A stretch of 58,217 nt of DNA from Bacteroidota bacterium (lineage in GTDB: Bacteria > Bacteroidota > Bacteroidia > B-17B0 > Aurantibacillaceae): positions 1 through 58,217 of the forward strand of contig CAUJCR010000051.1 in NCBI GenBank assembly GCA_963169355.1. Direction: 5' to 3'. The notes under the pieces are model-generated. The model was given only the letters and a program-made list of their open reading frames with translations, had not been told where the DNA came from and made no database searches. A program made the translations under genes and the position numbers. Shown one piece after another: positions 25,779 to 35,438 of the stretch (the stretch's first letter is position 1; every line of letters begins with the position of its first letter).

Positions 25779-28589
25779 ATGTCCGATATTTCTAAACTCA
25801 ATCCTAAAGAATATATCATCATAAAAGGTGCTCACATGCACAATTTAAAAGGGCTTGATGTTGCTTTGCCTCGCAATAAATTTATTGTGATTACTGGATT
25901 AAGTGGTAGCGGAAAATCATCTTTGGCTTTTGATACCTTATATGCCGAAGGGCAAAGACGTTATGTAGAAAGTTTATCGGCCTATGCACGGCAGTTTTTA
26001 GGGCGACTCGAAAAACCAAAGGTTGATTATATCAAAGGCATTTCCCCTGCTATTGCCATCGAACAAAAAGTAACCTCTCGAAATCCAAGAAGCACCGTGG
26101 GTACTACCACCGAAATATACGACTACCTCAAGTTATTATTTGCTCGTATCGGAAAAACCTACAGCCCTATTTCGGGCAAGCAAGTAAAACGTCACCGTGT
26201 GAGCGATGTGGTAGATTTTATAAATAATTTACCCCTTTCATCTAAATGCTTATTGCTATCTCAAATTGATGTACCAAAAGATAGAACACTCGACAAACAT
26301 CTTGAGTTACTTAACCAGCAAGGTTTTTCGAGAGTACTTATAAATAATGAGGTTAAAAAAATTAGTGAACTAGACTTTAAAAAAATTAAAAAAAACGACA
26401 CTATTTTTTTACTGATTGATAGAATCATCACGTCGCAAGCCGACGAAGATTTTCAAAACAGGTTAGCCGATAGTGTTCAAACTGCCTACAACGAAGGAAA
26501 TGGCGCTTGCGAACTATTTATAGAACAAGAAGATAAAACATACCAAACGCATCATTTCTCAAATTTATTTGAAGCAGATGGCATTACCTTTGAAGAGCCC
26601 GATCTTAATTTTTTTAGTTTTAATAATCCTGTAGGAGCTTGTAAAACGTGCGAAGGTTTTGGAAGCATCATTGGCATTGATCCTGATTTGGTTATTCCTA
26701 ACAAAAGTTTATCCGTTTACGAAAACGCAGTGGTGTGTTGGAATGGCGAAACCATGAGCTATTACAAAAACCAATTAATAAAACAGGCTCATAAATTCGA
26801 TTTTCCAATTCATAAACCAATTGCTCAACTTACCAAGGCACAATATAATTGCTTGTGGGAAGGCAATTCATATTTTGAAGGGATAAATACCTTTTTTAAA
26901 AACTTAGAAAAAGAAAGTTATAAAATTCAGTACCGTGTGTTGTTGGCTAGATACAGAGGTAAAACCAGTTGCCCCGAGTGTCAAGGAACACGCCTAAGAA
27001 AAGATGCTAATTATGTAAAAATAAATAACAAAGGCATTTCGGAACTGGTACTTATGCCCATTACTGAGATTGCAGCATTTTTTAAATCGCTAAAACTTAG
27101 TGAACATGAGCAAAATGTTGCTAAGCGTTTATTAATAGAAATTAATAGTCGCTTACAATTTTTATTAGATGTAGGATTAGGTTATTTGAGTTTAAACAGA
27201 GTAGCTAATACATTAAGCGGTGGCGAGAGTCAACGTATTAACTTAGCTACCTCATTAGGCAGTAGTTTAGTGGGCAGCTTATATATTTTAGATGAGCCTA
27301 GCATTGGTCTTCACTCCCGAGATACGGAACGATTAATAAAGGTGTTGCAATCTTTAAAAAATCAAGGTAACACGGTAATTGTTGTTGAACACGACGAAGA
27401 CATTATGAAAGCTGCCGACCAACTCATAGACATTGGTCCCGAGGCTGGAAGCCATGGTGGCGAATTAGTTTTTCAGGGTACGCAAAAAGATTTATTAAAA
27501 GACAGCAAGAGTTTTACAGCTAAGTATTTAACGCAACAATTAAACATTGCTGTACCAACAAAAAGAAGACCTTGGAAAGAATTTATTGAACTAAAACAAG
27601 CACACACGCACAACTTAAAAAACATTCAAGTAAAATTTCCATTACAAATATTATGTTGTATAACTGGCGTGAGTGGTTCTGGAAAATCAACTTTAGTTAA
27701 GCAATTATTATTTCCTCAACTCAAAAAACATTTAGATGGGTATTATGATAATGTAAAAAACGAGCAACTTTCGGGAAGCTTAAAACAAATTCAACATATT
27801 GAATACATTGACCAAAACCCAATTGGTAAATCATCGCGCAGTAATCCAGTAACCTACACCAAGGCTTACGATGAAATTAGAAATTTATTTGCCGAACAAC
27901 ATTTAGCAAAATCTAGAAATTATAAAGCATCTCATTTTTCGTTTAATGTAGATGGCGGGCGATGCGAGGTGTGTGAAGGCGAAGGCTACACCACCGTAGA
28001 GATGCAATTTATGGCTAATATTGAATTGTTGTGCGAAGCCTGTAAAGGCAAACGATTTAAAGCCGAAACATTAGAGGTGTTATATAAAGGAAAATCGGTA
28101 GCCGATGTTTTGGATATGACCATTGATGATGCCATTGATTTTTTTAGTAAAAACAAAGAAGATAAAACTTGCAAAAAAATTATTGATCGCCTAAAACCAT
28201 TACAAGATGTAGGATTAGGCTATATTCAATTAGGGCAATCATCTAGCACATTAAGTGGCGGCGAGGCACAACGTATTAAATTAGCTACTTTTCTAATTGG
28301 TGGTAATTCAACTACAAAAACCCTATTTATTTTTGACGAACCAACAACGGGTTTACATTTTCATGATATTAATAAATTATTAAAATCATTTAACGCCCTA
28401 ATAGATAAAGGACACTCACTCATTGTTATTGAACATAACATGGATGTGATAAAATGTGCCGATTGGATTATTGACATGGGACCAGAAGGTGGCGAAGAAG
28501 GTGGTTATGTAGTAGTAGAGGGCACTCCAGAAGATGTTGTAAAAAACAAACGCAGTTACACAGGTCGTTTCTTAAAAGACAAATTATAA
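25779..28589 (+). CDS. uvrA: Excinuclease ABC subunit A (UvrA)
   Basis: A 936-residue nucleotide-excision-repair ATPase that loads UvrB at DNA damage. First Walker A is GLSGSGKSS (40-48), followed by the family's EGQRRYVESLSAYARQFLG. The signature LSGGESQRI and Walker B LYILDEPSIGLH complete the first module. The second ATPase has GVSGSGKST (about 630), zinc module CEVC...CEAC (near 729-755), TLSGGEAQRIKLA and FIFDEPTTGLH. The first-module zinc site has CKTC and CPEC pairs. Length and architecture are those of full UvrA. It stands alone in the + direction, with the helicase gene 87 bp after it. Confidence 0.95.
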   Translation: MSDISKLNPKEYIIIKGAHMHNLKGLDVALPRNKFIVITGLSGSGKSSLAFDTLYAEGQRRYVESLSAYARQFLGRLEKPKVDYIKGISPAIAIEQKVTSRNPRSTVGTTTEIYDYLKLLFARIGKTYSPISGKQVKRHRVSDVVDFINNLPLSSKCLLLSQIDVPKDRTLDKHLELLNQQGFSRVLINNEVKKISELDFKKIKKNDTIFLLIDRIITSQADEDFQNRLADSVQTAYNEGNGACELFIEQEDKTYQTHHFSNLFEADGITFEEPDLNFFSFNNPVGACKTCEGFGSIIGIDPDLVIPNKSLSVYENAVVCWNGETMSYYKNQLIKQAHKFDFPIHKPIAQLTKAQYNCLWEGNSYFEGINTFFKNLEKESYKIQYRVLLARYRGKTSCPECQGTRLRKDANYVKINNKGISELVLMPITEIAAFFKSLKLSEHEQNVAKRLLIEINSRLQFLLDVGLGYLSLNRVANTLSGGESQRINLATSLGSSLVGSLYILDEPSIGLHSRDTERLIKVLQSLKNQGNTVIVVEHDEDIMKAADQLIDIGPEAGSHGGELVFQGTQKDLLKDSKSFTAKYLTQQLNIAVPTKRRPWKEFIELKQAHTHNLKNIQVKFPLQILCCITGVSGSGKSTLVKQLLFPQLKKHLDGYYDNVKNEQLSGSLKQIQHIEYIDQNPIGKSSRSNPVTYTKAYDEIRNLFAEQHLAKSRNYKASHFSFNVDGGRCEVCEGEGYTTVEMQFMANIELLCEACKGKRFKAETLEVLYKGKSVADVLDMTIDDAIDFFSKNKEDKTCKKIIDRLKPLQDVGLGYIQLGQSSSTLSGGEAQRIKLATFLIGGNSTTKTLFIFDEPTTGLHFHDINKLLKSFNALIDKGHSLIVIEHNMDVIKCADWIIDMGPEGGEEGGYVVVEGTPEDVVKNKRSYTGRFLKDKL

Positions 28590-28676
28590 TTGTCAATAAC
28601 TCGTTATTTAATATTAACCAAAAATTAACTTCTAGTATCAAAAAAAATACTAAGTTTAAAGGTTAATTTTTTAAAT

Positions 28677-30182
28677 GTGGAATTAGAAGAAAACATATCT
28701 ACTCGTCAATTATACCCTTATCAGTTAGAAGCGGTTGAGGCAATTTTTAATAAGCTAAAAGAAGCGAAGCCTAATGAAAACATCTTATTTCAGTTGCCAA
28801 CTGGCGGTGGAAAAACCATCATCTTTTCAGAAATTGTAAAACGCTATATTAATCATTTTAAGCGCAAAGTTCTTATCCTTACTCATCGTATAGAGTTAAG
28901 CAAACAAACCTCTGAAGTATTAGCTAGTATTCAAATAAGAAATAAAATTATTAACTCTGAGGTTAAAACCCTGACTCAACAAGGCGATTACGAGTGTTTT
29001 ACCGCATTAGTAGAAACCCTTAACAACCGTTTACAAGAAGATGAGGAGTTTTTAGAAGATATAGGCTTAGTAATTGTAGATGAAGCGCACTACAATTCAT
29101 TCCGAAAAATATTTCATTATTTTGAAAATGTAAACATTTTAGGGGTAACAGCCACACCACTTAGTAGCAACAAAAAATTACCATTATACCAAACCTATAA
29201 AGAAATTATTGTAGGCGAAAGCATTCCATCATTAATAGAAAATGGCTACTTAGCCGAAGGGGTAACTTATGCTAATGATGTTAACTTAAGTACATTAAGA
29301 ATTGGCACAAATGGTGAGTTTACAACAGGCTCACACGAGTTGTTGTACACCCAAGCCATAATGCAAGGCAAATTATTAGATGCCTACGAGGAAATTGCAA
29401 AAGGAACTAAAACTTTAATTTTTAATGCAGGGATTCTTACAAGTATTGCAGTATATAATTTATTCAAATCTAAAGGTTATCCTGTTAGATATTTAGACAG
29501 TACTTTTAGTGATAGAGACAGAGCCGAAACCCTTGAGTGGTTTAGAAATACCAAAGATGGCATTTTAAGTTCTGTTAGTATTTTAACCACTGGTTTTGAT
29601 GAACCAGAAGTTGAGTCTATTATTTTAAATAGAGCTACCAAATCGCTCACGCTCTATCATCAAATGATTGGACGTGGCTCGAGGGTATTACCTCATAAAA
29701 AGAAATTTAATATTATTGATTTAGGTAATAACTCCAGACGTTTTAATTTATGGCAATTTCCTATTGATTGGAAACATGTGTTTGTAGCGCCACACTTATA
29801 TTTAGAACAACGCTATAAAGACGAATGGGATTATGAACTCGAAAATGATTATGAATTACCGGCTGACATTAAAGCCCGTTTCTTAAACTCATCGGCCGAA
29901 GCCTTTATAGTAAAGGATAGATATTTACTATGTTTAAGAAAAGGCTTAAAACCACAAACGGTTTTAGATCAATCGCTCGACGACCATTTTGGACGTATAA
30001 AAGATAATGCCGCCGATTTTGATGAAGCATTTGAGTTATTTGATTTACTAACGGATGAAGTAAAATACAGAGTAAAGCAATTTTCGAAATGTATTAATGC
30101 GTCAAATAATTATATAGATTATCAAACACAAACTTACTTAAGCAAACTACGCCGCCGATTAATTGGTTGGTTTGTTGAATAA
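28677..30182 (+). CDS. SF2 DEAD/DEAH-box helicase, RadD/YejH-like
   Basis: A 501-residue superfamily 2 helicase. The motifs in order are the Q-like YPYQLEAVEAIF, motif I PTGGGKT (about 43-49), motif II VDEAHYN, motif III-like VTATPLS, motif V-like ILTTGFDEPEV and motif VI QMIGRGSRVLP. The two RecA domains are followed by about 130 residues of helical C-terminal region without a recognised domain. Overall layout is like the RadD/YejH and type III restriction Res families. Start is GTG at 28677; the overlapping ATG two bases before is out of frame. The neighbourhood with uvrA is compatible with a DNA repair role but does not prove it. Confidence 0.88.
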   Translation: MELEENISTRQLYPYQLEAVEAIFNKLKEAKPNENILFQLPTGGGKTIIFSEIVKRYINHFKRKVLILTHRIELSKQTSEVLASIQIRNKIINSEVKTLTQQGDYECFTALVETLNNRLQEDEEFLEDIGLVIVDEAHYNSFRKIFHYFENVNILGVTATPLSSNKKLPLYQTYKEIIVGESIPSLIENGYLAEGVTYANDVNLSTLRIGTNGEFTTGSHELLYTQAIMQGKLLDAYEEIAKGTKTLIFNAGILTSIAVYNLFKSKGYPVRYLDSTFSDRDRAETLEWFRNTKDGILSSVSILTTGFDEPEVESIILNRATKSLTLYHQMIGRGSRVLPHKKKFNIIDLGNNSRRFNLWQFPIDWKHVFVAPHLYLEQRYKDEWDYELENDYELPADIKARFLNSSAEAFIVKDRYLLCLRKGLKPQTVLDQSLDDHFGRIKDNAADFDEAFELFDLLTDEVKYRVKQFSKCINASNNYIDYQTQTYLSKLRRRLIGWFVE

Positions 30183-30189
30183 TTGAGTA

Positions 30190-30474
30190 TTATTTCCGCA
30201 CAATCACAAACACATCTTCGTTATCCTTTTTCATACGGTATTTTTCGCGGGCAAAGGTTTCTAAACTTTTTGTATTGTTTTGTAAATCGGCAATTGCCTT
30301 TTTATTATTTTCAATTTCGGTAATGTAATAAGCTTTTTCTGCATTTAACTTATTACACTTTTTTATTAAGTCGAGCTGTGTAAACACATCGTTTTTATCA
30401 AAATACAAGAGCCACACCATCATGCCTATTACTACCAAGAAGTACTTATTTTTAAATAATTTAAGAATAAACAT
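30190..30474 (-). CDS. DivIC/FtsB-family septum formation initiator
   Basis: A 94-residue bitopic membrane protein. A short cytoplasmic N-terminus with basic residues (LFKNKY) precedes one TM helix at about 11-25. A coiled coil (about 35-70) ends in the family signature LETFAREKYRMKKDNEDVFVI. These proteins join FtsL and FtsQ in the divisome. Size is typical. Convergent with the helicase (7 bp) and divergent from the L,D-transpeptidase (44 bp). Confidence 0.9.
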   Translation of the reverse strand: MFILKLFKNKYFLVVIGMMVWLLYFDKNDVFTQLDLIKKCNKLNAEKAYYITEIENNKKAIADLQNNTKSLETFAREKYRMKKDNEDVFVIVRK

Positions 30475-30518
30475 GGCAAAAAAAACTTAACTTTAATTAA
30501 ACTCTAAATTATAATGAA

Positions 30519-31286
30519 ATGCGTTGTTGTTTTAATGTATTAAAAAATGTTTTGAGCATTAGTTTGTTAGTTTTATCCTTTAGTACAATCGCCCAATCGT
30601 CGGGTAATTTTAAAACAAAACAGTTACAACACCAACGGGTTAAAGAAGCATATCAAGCTAAATGGGAACAATTGCAAAAAAGTATCTCATCTTTAACTAT
30701 TTCGCCTAACAATTTTGATATTTATTTAAGAGCCTTTAAAAAAGACCAAAAATTAGAAGTGTGGATAAAAAACACCAGTAGCAAAACTTATACTTTACTT
30801 AAAACCTATGCTATTTGTGCCAGTAGCGGTTATTTAGGACCAAAACGCATGGAAGGCGACGGACAAGTGCCCGAGGGATTTTATACCATTGATGTGTTTA
30901 ACCCTCAAAGCAGTTATTACCTAAGTATGAAAGTGAGTTACCCTAACCAAAGCGATTTAATTTTAAAAACCAACAAAAGAGCTGGCGGAGATATTATGGT
31001 TCATGGAAATTGTGTTACCATTGGTTGTTTACCTATGACTGACGATAAAATAAAAGAAATTTACATTTTATGTGTAGAAGCAAAAAACCGCCAACGAAGC
31101 ATTTACATCGATATTTTTCCAACTTACTTAAGTAACGAAAATCTCAGTATCATTTCAAAACAGTATCCTCAACATGCTAAATTTTGGGAAAGTTTAAAAC
31201 CCTTCTACGATTATTTTGAAACTACCAAAACGCTCAAAAAAGTATTTACCAATAAGCTGGGAGAATACTATATGAGTTCAAATTAA
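30519..31286 (+). CDS. YkuD-type L,D-transpeptidase (YafK-like)
   Basis: A 255-residue exported protein. Signal peptide about 1-25 (ending STIAQ). The catalytic domain (about 65-205) has the YkuD motif MVHGNCVTIGCLPM, with H162 and nucleophile C170. The preceding GPKRMEGDGQVPEGFYTID resembles YafK/ErfK enzymes that act on peptidoglycan meso-diaminopimelate, either cross-linking or attaching/releasing proteins. The C-terminal 50 residues are helical. The stop shares TTAA with that of lhgO. Confidence 0.9.
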   Translation: MRCCFNVLKNVLSISLLVLSFSTIAQSSGNFKTKQLQHQRVKEAYQAKWEQLQKSISSLTISPNNFDIYLRAFKKDQKLEVWIKNTSSKTYTLLKTYAICASSGYLGPKRMEGDGQVPEGFYTIDVFNPQSSYYLSMKVSYPNQSDLILKTNKRAGGDIMVHGNCVTIGCLPMTDDKIKEIYILCVEAKNRQRSIYIDIFPTYLSNENLSIISKQYPQHAKFWESLKPFYDYFETTKTLKKVFTNKLGEYYMSSN

Positions 31287-32503
31287 GCCAATTTAAAAAA
31301 TGCTTTTGCTTGAGTAGCAATTTCGTTACCATAAGCCAAAGATGCCGTAGCCGCAGGCGATGGAGAGTTAATAACATGCATAGAGTTGCCTTGAAATTCA
31401 ATTTTAAAATCATCTAACATATTACCCTCTGGGCTTAATGCCATCGCTCTAATACCACATCTAGCAGGTTCTATATCATCCGATTGTAAATCTGGGATTA
31501 AGGTTCTTAGTCGCTTTAGGAAATAAGCTTTGCTAAATGCACCACGGTATTCATCAATCCCAAATTTCCAATGCTTGGCAAAAAAATTCCAAGTACCCTT
31601 AAACCCAAATGCCTCCGCAGTATCTTTAAAACTAAACGCAGTTTTACTGTATCCCTCTCTATCAAATACAAACACGGCATTAGGTCCACACTCTACACCT
31701 CCTTTTATCATTCGAGTATAGTGTACTCCTAAAAATGGAAATTGAGGATTTGGAACAGGATATATTAAATTCTTTACTTTAGTTCTACCCTTTTCGGTTA
31801 AGTCGTAATAATCGCCTCTAAATCCTACAATAGCCGAATCTGTTTTTACTTTATCTTTTTTAGTAACTCTATCTGCTTGTAAACCGGCGCACGACACAAT
31901 GTAACTACCATTAAAAGTTCCTTTAGAAGTAATCACATCGGTGGTATCGCCTTTTTTCTCAAAGCCTATTACTTCATGTTGTAATAACACCTTGCTACCA
32001 TTGTTTTTAGCATGTATTAATTCTACATATTTTCTAGCCACATCGCCATAGTCAATAATACCAGTGCAAGGCACCCAAATACCCGAAATACCCACGCAAT
32101 GCGGTTCTATCTCTTTAATTTGAGCAGCGTTAATCATTTCAATTCCTTCTACATCATTGGCTAAACCATTATTAAACACTTTATTCATGTGCGCCAATTC
32201 GCCCTCGTGGGTGGCTACAATTATTTTTCCGCAAATGTCGTGTGGTATTTGATATTGCTTTGCAAATTCAACAAGCTCTCTCCTACCCGCTACACAATTA
32301 ATGGCTTTATAAGAACCTGGTTTATAGTATATGCCCGAATGAATTACTCCAGAGTTGTGGCTTGTTTGATGTGCTGCTACTTCTTTTTCTTTTTCTAATA
32401 CCAAAATGGTTTTATTAGGATTTTGAAGTGTCATTTTGTAAGCTGTGGCTAATCCTACAATTCCTCCTCCTACTATAATAATATCGTAATGCGAATGACT
32501 CAT
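31283..32503 (-). CDS. lhgO: L-2-hydroxyglutarate oxidase/dehydrogenase
   Basis: A 406-residue FAD enzyme of the DAO family that oxidises L-2-hydroxyglutarate to 2-oxoglutarate. The FAD-binding motif is DIIIVGGGIVGLATAYKM at 7-24, followed by the family's HQTSHNSGVIHSGIYYKPGS. The C-terminal region has the conserved RCGIRAMALSPEGNMLDDF and NSPSPAATASLAYG. In bacteria this feeds electrons to quinones and salvages lysine-degradation or metabolic by-product hydroxyglutarate. Its presence fits with the Lys1-like enzyme only loosely. A -7 box lies 22 bases before the ATG. Confidence 0.94.
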   Translation of the reverse strand: MSHSHYDIIIVGGGIVGLATAYKMTLQNPNKTILVLEKEKEVAAHQTSHNSGVIHSGIYYKPGSYKAINCVAGRRELVEFAKQYQIPHDICGKIIVATHEGELAHMNKVFNNGLANDVEGIEMINAAQIKEIEPHCVGISGIWVPCTGIIDYGDVARKYVELIHAKNNGSKVLLQHEVIGFEKKGDTTDVITSKGTFNGSYIVSCAGLQADRVTKKDKVKTDSAIVGFRGDYYDLTEKGRTKVKNLIYPVPNPQFPFLGVHYTRMIKGGVECGPNAVFVFDREGYSKTAFSFKDTAEAFGFKGTWNFFAKHWKFGIDEYRGAFSKAYFLKRLRTLIPDLQSDDIEPARCGIRAMALSPEGNMLDDFKIEFQGNSMHVINSPSPAATASLAYGNEIATQAKAFFKLA

Positions 32504-32525
32504 ATTCGTTGATTTGATAATTCGT

Positions 32526-32533
32526 CAAAAATA
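32526..32533 (-). promoter_or_regulatory. -7 box upstream of lhgO
   Basis: TATTTTTG on the minus strand matches TAnnTTTG, 22 bases before the lhgO start. No clear -33 TTG. Confidence 0.4.
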
Positions 32534-32627
32534 CAAATTATATCACATTAAAATGTGGTAAAAAATGAATTAGGGTATTTGTTGCAAATCAATAACTTTA
32601 CCTAAATTTTTATAACTACCCTACCCC

Positions 32628-33239
32628 ATGAAAATTATTTGTATAGGGCGTAACTATGCCGAACATGCTAAAGAATTAAGTAATGCTGTACCAAGCGAAC
32701 CCGTTTTTTTTATGAAACCCGATACCGCGTTACTTCGAGATGGAGAAGCTTTTTATCATCCAGATTTTTCAAATGACATACATCACGAAATTGAAGTAGT
32801 TGTAAAAATAAATAAAGTAGGCAAACACATAGCCGAGGAGTTTGCTCACAAATACTACGATGAAATAGGACTAGGTATTGACTTTACTGCACGTGATATA
32901 CAAAGCAAGTGCAAAGAAAAAGGATTGCCTTGGGAAAAAGCAAAAGCCTTTGATGGATCGGCACCCATTGGGAAATTTATTTCTAAAAATGAGCTTTTAC
33001 CGTTGAACAATTTACCGTTTGAGTTAAAAATAAACGGACAAAGTAAGCAGGTTGGGAATACCAAAGACATGATTTTTAGTATTGATAAAATTATTGCTTA
33101 TGTTTCTCAATTTGTAACCCTAAAGGTGGGCGATTTAATTTACACAGGCACCCCCGAAGGTGTGAGCCCTATAAAAATAGGCGATAAATTGCAAGGTTTT
33201 TTAAACAAGCAATTAGTGTTAGAATTTGAAGTAAAGTAA
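32628..33239 (+). CDS. Fumarylacetoacetate hydrolase-family protein
   Basis: A 203-residue short FAH-fold enzyme. Conserved features are IGRNYAEHAKEL near the start, the metal-binding HHEIEVVVKI (about 51-60), GIDFTARDIQ, KAFDGSAPIGKF, and YTGTPEGVSPI near the C-terminus. Small members include acylpyruvate hydrolases and oxaloacetate decarboxylases; which of these applies is not decidable by eye. The gene stands alone between lhgO and ppk1. Confidence 0.9.
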   Translation: MKIICIGRNYAEHAKELSNAVPSEPVFFMKPDTALLRDGEAFYHPDFSNDIHHEIEVVVKINKVGKHIAEEFAHKYYDEIGLGIDFTARDIQSKCKEKGLPWEKAKAFDGSAPIGKFISKNELLPLNNLPFELKINGQSKQVGNTKDMIFSIDKIIAYVSQFVTLKVGDLIYTGTPEGVSPIKIGDKLQGFLNKQLVLEFEVK

Positions 33240-33298
33240 TTTACATGAAGGTAATGCAATTATCTCTTCAAAAATAAAAAGCAACGAGGTTATTTGCT

Positions 33299-33306
33299 TA
33301 TATTTG
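33299..33306 (+). promoter_or_regulatory. -7 box upstream of ppk1
   Basis: TATATTTG matches TAnnTTTG exactly, 20 bases before the ATG at 33327. It overlaps the upstream in-frame TTG at 33294, arguing against that as a start. Confidence 0.5.
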
Positions 33307-33326
33307 ATAACTCAAATGGCTGTATA

Positions 33327-35438
33327 ATGTCGAAAAATAAAATCCCATACATTAATAGAGAAATTAGCTGGCTATCATTTAATGAACGAGTATTACAAGA
33401 AGCCTCTGATCCAACAACTCCGCTCATCGAAAGGTTAAAATTTCTAGGAATATTTAGTAATAATCGTGATGAGTTTTATAGAGTGCGTGTTGCAACCGTT
33501 AAACGATTAACTAAACTAGGTAAAAAAGCTATTGAAATTTACGGAAATGATCCTAATGAGTTATTACATAAACTGCAACGTCGAGTTATTGAACAGCAAC
33601 AACACTTTGAACTCATCTATCAAAACTTATTATTTGAGTTAGCTAAGGTTAATGTATTTATCATCAACGAAAAACAACTCAATACTAACCAGCAACAATA
33701 CATTAAAGATTACTTTCATAAAGAAGTAGAGCGAACTCTTTTTCCAATTATGGTAGATGAGAATAAACCATTTCCTTATATGAAAGATAAATCGGGGTAT
33801 TTATTTGTTCGTCTTTCATCATCCGTAAAAAGTCAGAAAAATAAATATGCTTTAGTAGAAATTCCATCTAAAGTAACTACTCGGTTTGTAATACTCCCTC
33901 AAGAAAAAAACAAGAAATATATTATCTTATTAGATGACATTATAAGATATTGCATACATGAAGTATTCTCGGTATTTGGATACACTACCAAAGAAATTAT
34001 AAATATTAAACTTACCCGTGATGCAGAATTAGATATTGACCACGATGTAAGCAAAACCATGCTCGAAAAAATATCTAAAAGTGTAAAAGACCGAAAAAAA
34101 GGGCTTCCAGTGCGTTTTGTGTATGACAATACCATGAGTAAAGAAATGCTAAGTTTTATAATGAAAAAGCTTGGCATGGACAGAAAAGATAATGCCATAC
34201 CAGGTGGTCGTTATCATAACTTTAAAGATTTTATTAATTTTCCAAATCTTGGCGACAAAAAATTAATATATAATCATCCTACACCTCTTACACACAAACA
34301 CCTACAAAATATTAATACCACTATTTTGCAAGTGGTTAAAAAAAGAGATTTATTGCTTCACTATCCTTATCACACCTTTGATCATATCATTACTTTATTA
34401 CGTGAAGCCTCTATTGCGCCCGATGTTGAGTCTATAAAAATTACTTTATACAGAGTCGCCGATTCGTCTAAGATAGCAGAAGCACTTGTAAATGCTTTAA
34501 AAAACGGAAAAAAGATAACCGTTGTAGTAGAACTACAAGCCCGTTTTGACGAAGAAAATAATATTTATTGGGCTAATAAATTACAAGAAGAAGGCGCTAC
34601 CGTAATATATGGTGTGCCTGGACTAAAAGTGCATAGCAAATTATTTTTAATAACTAGTCGCGAGAAAGGAAGAGAAGTAAAGTATGCTCACATTGGTACT
34701 GGTAATTTTAACGAAAAAACCGCTCGTATATACACTGATTTTAGCCTTTTAACTGCCGATAAAAACATTACTCATGAGGTTTCTCAGGTGTTTGATTTTT
34801 ACAGTAATAATTTTAGAATAGGTTCATACCAACATTTGGCGGTTGCGCCATTTTTTATGCGTTCTACCTTTACAGAATTAGTAGAAAACGAAATTAAAAA
34901 TGCCAAAGAAGGAAAGAAAGCCTACATGATATTAAAAATGAATAGTTTGGTAGATAAAAAGATGATTGCAAAACTATATGAAGCATCACAAGCTGGCGTT
35001 CAAATATCATTAATTGTTCGTGGCATTTGCTCATTAGTAACAGAAATAGAAGATTATAGCGAAAACATAAAAGCATATAGTATAGTTGATAAATATTTAG
35101 AACACTCTAGGGTATTTATATTTGGAAATAATGGACATGAAAAAATTTATTTAACCTCTGCCGATTGGATGAGTAGAAACTTAGATAACAGAAGCGAGGT
35201 AGCGGTTCCTATTTATAATCCCGAAATAAAACAACAAATTAGAGATATTATAAATATTCAATTAGCAGGAAATACAAAAGTTCGCATACTTGATAGATTA
35301 CAACAAAACCAATATAAGAAACCTAAAGTAGGTGAACGAAAAATAAGGGTTCAAGACGAAATTTATGAATATCTAAAAAATGATATTCATCAAACTACCC
35401 ATCATTCAAAAACCAAAAAGCAACGCTCTATAATATGA
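33327..35438 (+). CDS. ppk1: Polyphosphate kinase 1
   Basis: About 703 residues; makes polyphosphate from ATP. The N-terminal domain starts YINREISWLSFNERVLQEA. The phosphorylated histidine is H436 in KVHSKLFLI, and the second essential His is H593 in YLEHSRVFIFGN, in nearly the same places as H435 and H592 of the E. coli enzyme. GTGNFNEKTARIYTDF is also present. An open frame extends 11 codons upstream to a TTG, but the -7 box there makes ATG 33327 the better start. ppx overlaps its end by 4 bp (ATGA), giving a polyphosphate synthesis/degradation operon. Confidence 0.96.
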   Translation: MSKNKIPYINREISWLSFNERVLQEASDPTTPLIERLKFLGIFSNNRDEFYRVRVATVKRLTKLGKKAIEIYGNDPNELLHKLQRRVIEQQQHFELIYQNLLFELAKVNVFIINEKQLNTNQQQYIKDYFHKEVERTLFPIMVDENKPFPYMKDKSGYLFVRLSSSVKSQKNKYALVEIPSKVTTRFVILPQEKNKKYIILLDDIIRYCIHEVFSVFGYTTKEIINIKLTRDAELDIDHDVSKTMLEKISKSVKDRKKGLPVRFVYDNTMSKEMLSFIMKKLGMDRKDNAIPGGRYHNFKDFINFPNLGDKKLIYNHPTPLTHKHLQNINTTILQVVKKRDLLLHYPYHTFDHIITLLREASIAPDVESIKITLYRVADSSKIAEALVNALKNGKKITVVVELQARFDEENNIYWANKLQEEGATVIYGVPGLKVHSKLFLITSREKGREVKYAHIGTGNFNEKTARIYTDFSLLTADKNITHEVSQVFDFYSNNFRIGSYQHLAVAPFFMRSTFTELVENEIKNAKEGKKAYMILKMNSLVDKKMIAKLYEASQAGVQISLIVRGICSLVTEIEDYSENIKAYSIVDKYLEHSRVFIFGNNGHEKIYLTSADWMSRNLDNRSEVAVPIYNPEIKQQIRDIINIQLAGNTKVRILDRLQQNQYKKPKVGERKIRVQDEIYEYLKNDIHQTTHHSKTKKQRSII

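Noticed and set aside
33294..33326. TTG start 11 codons upstream of ppk1
   Set aside because: It overlaps a consensus -7 box, and the family begins at the ATG at 33327.
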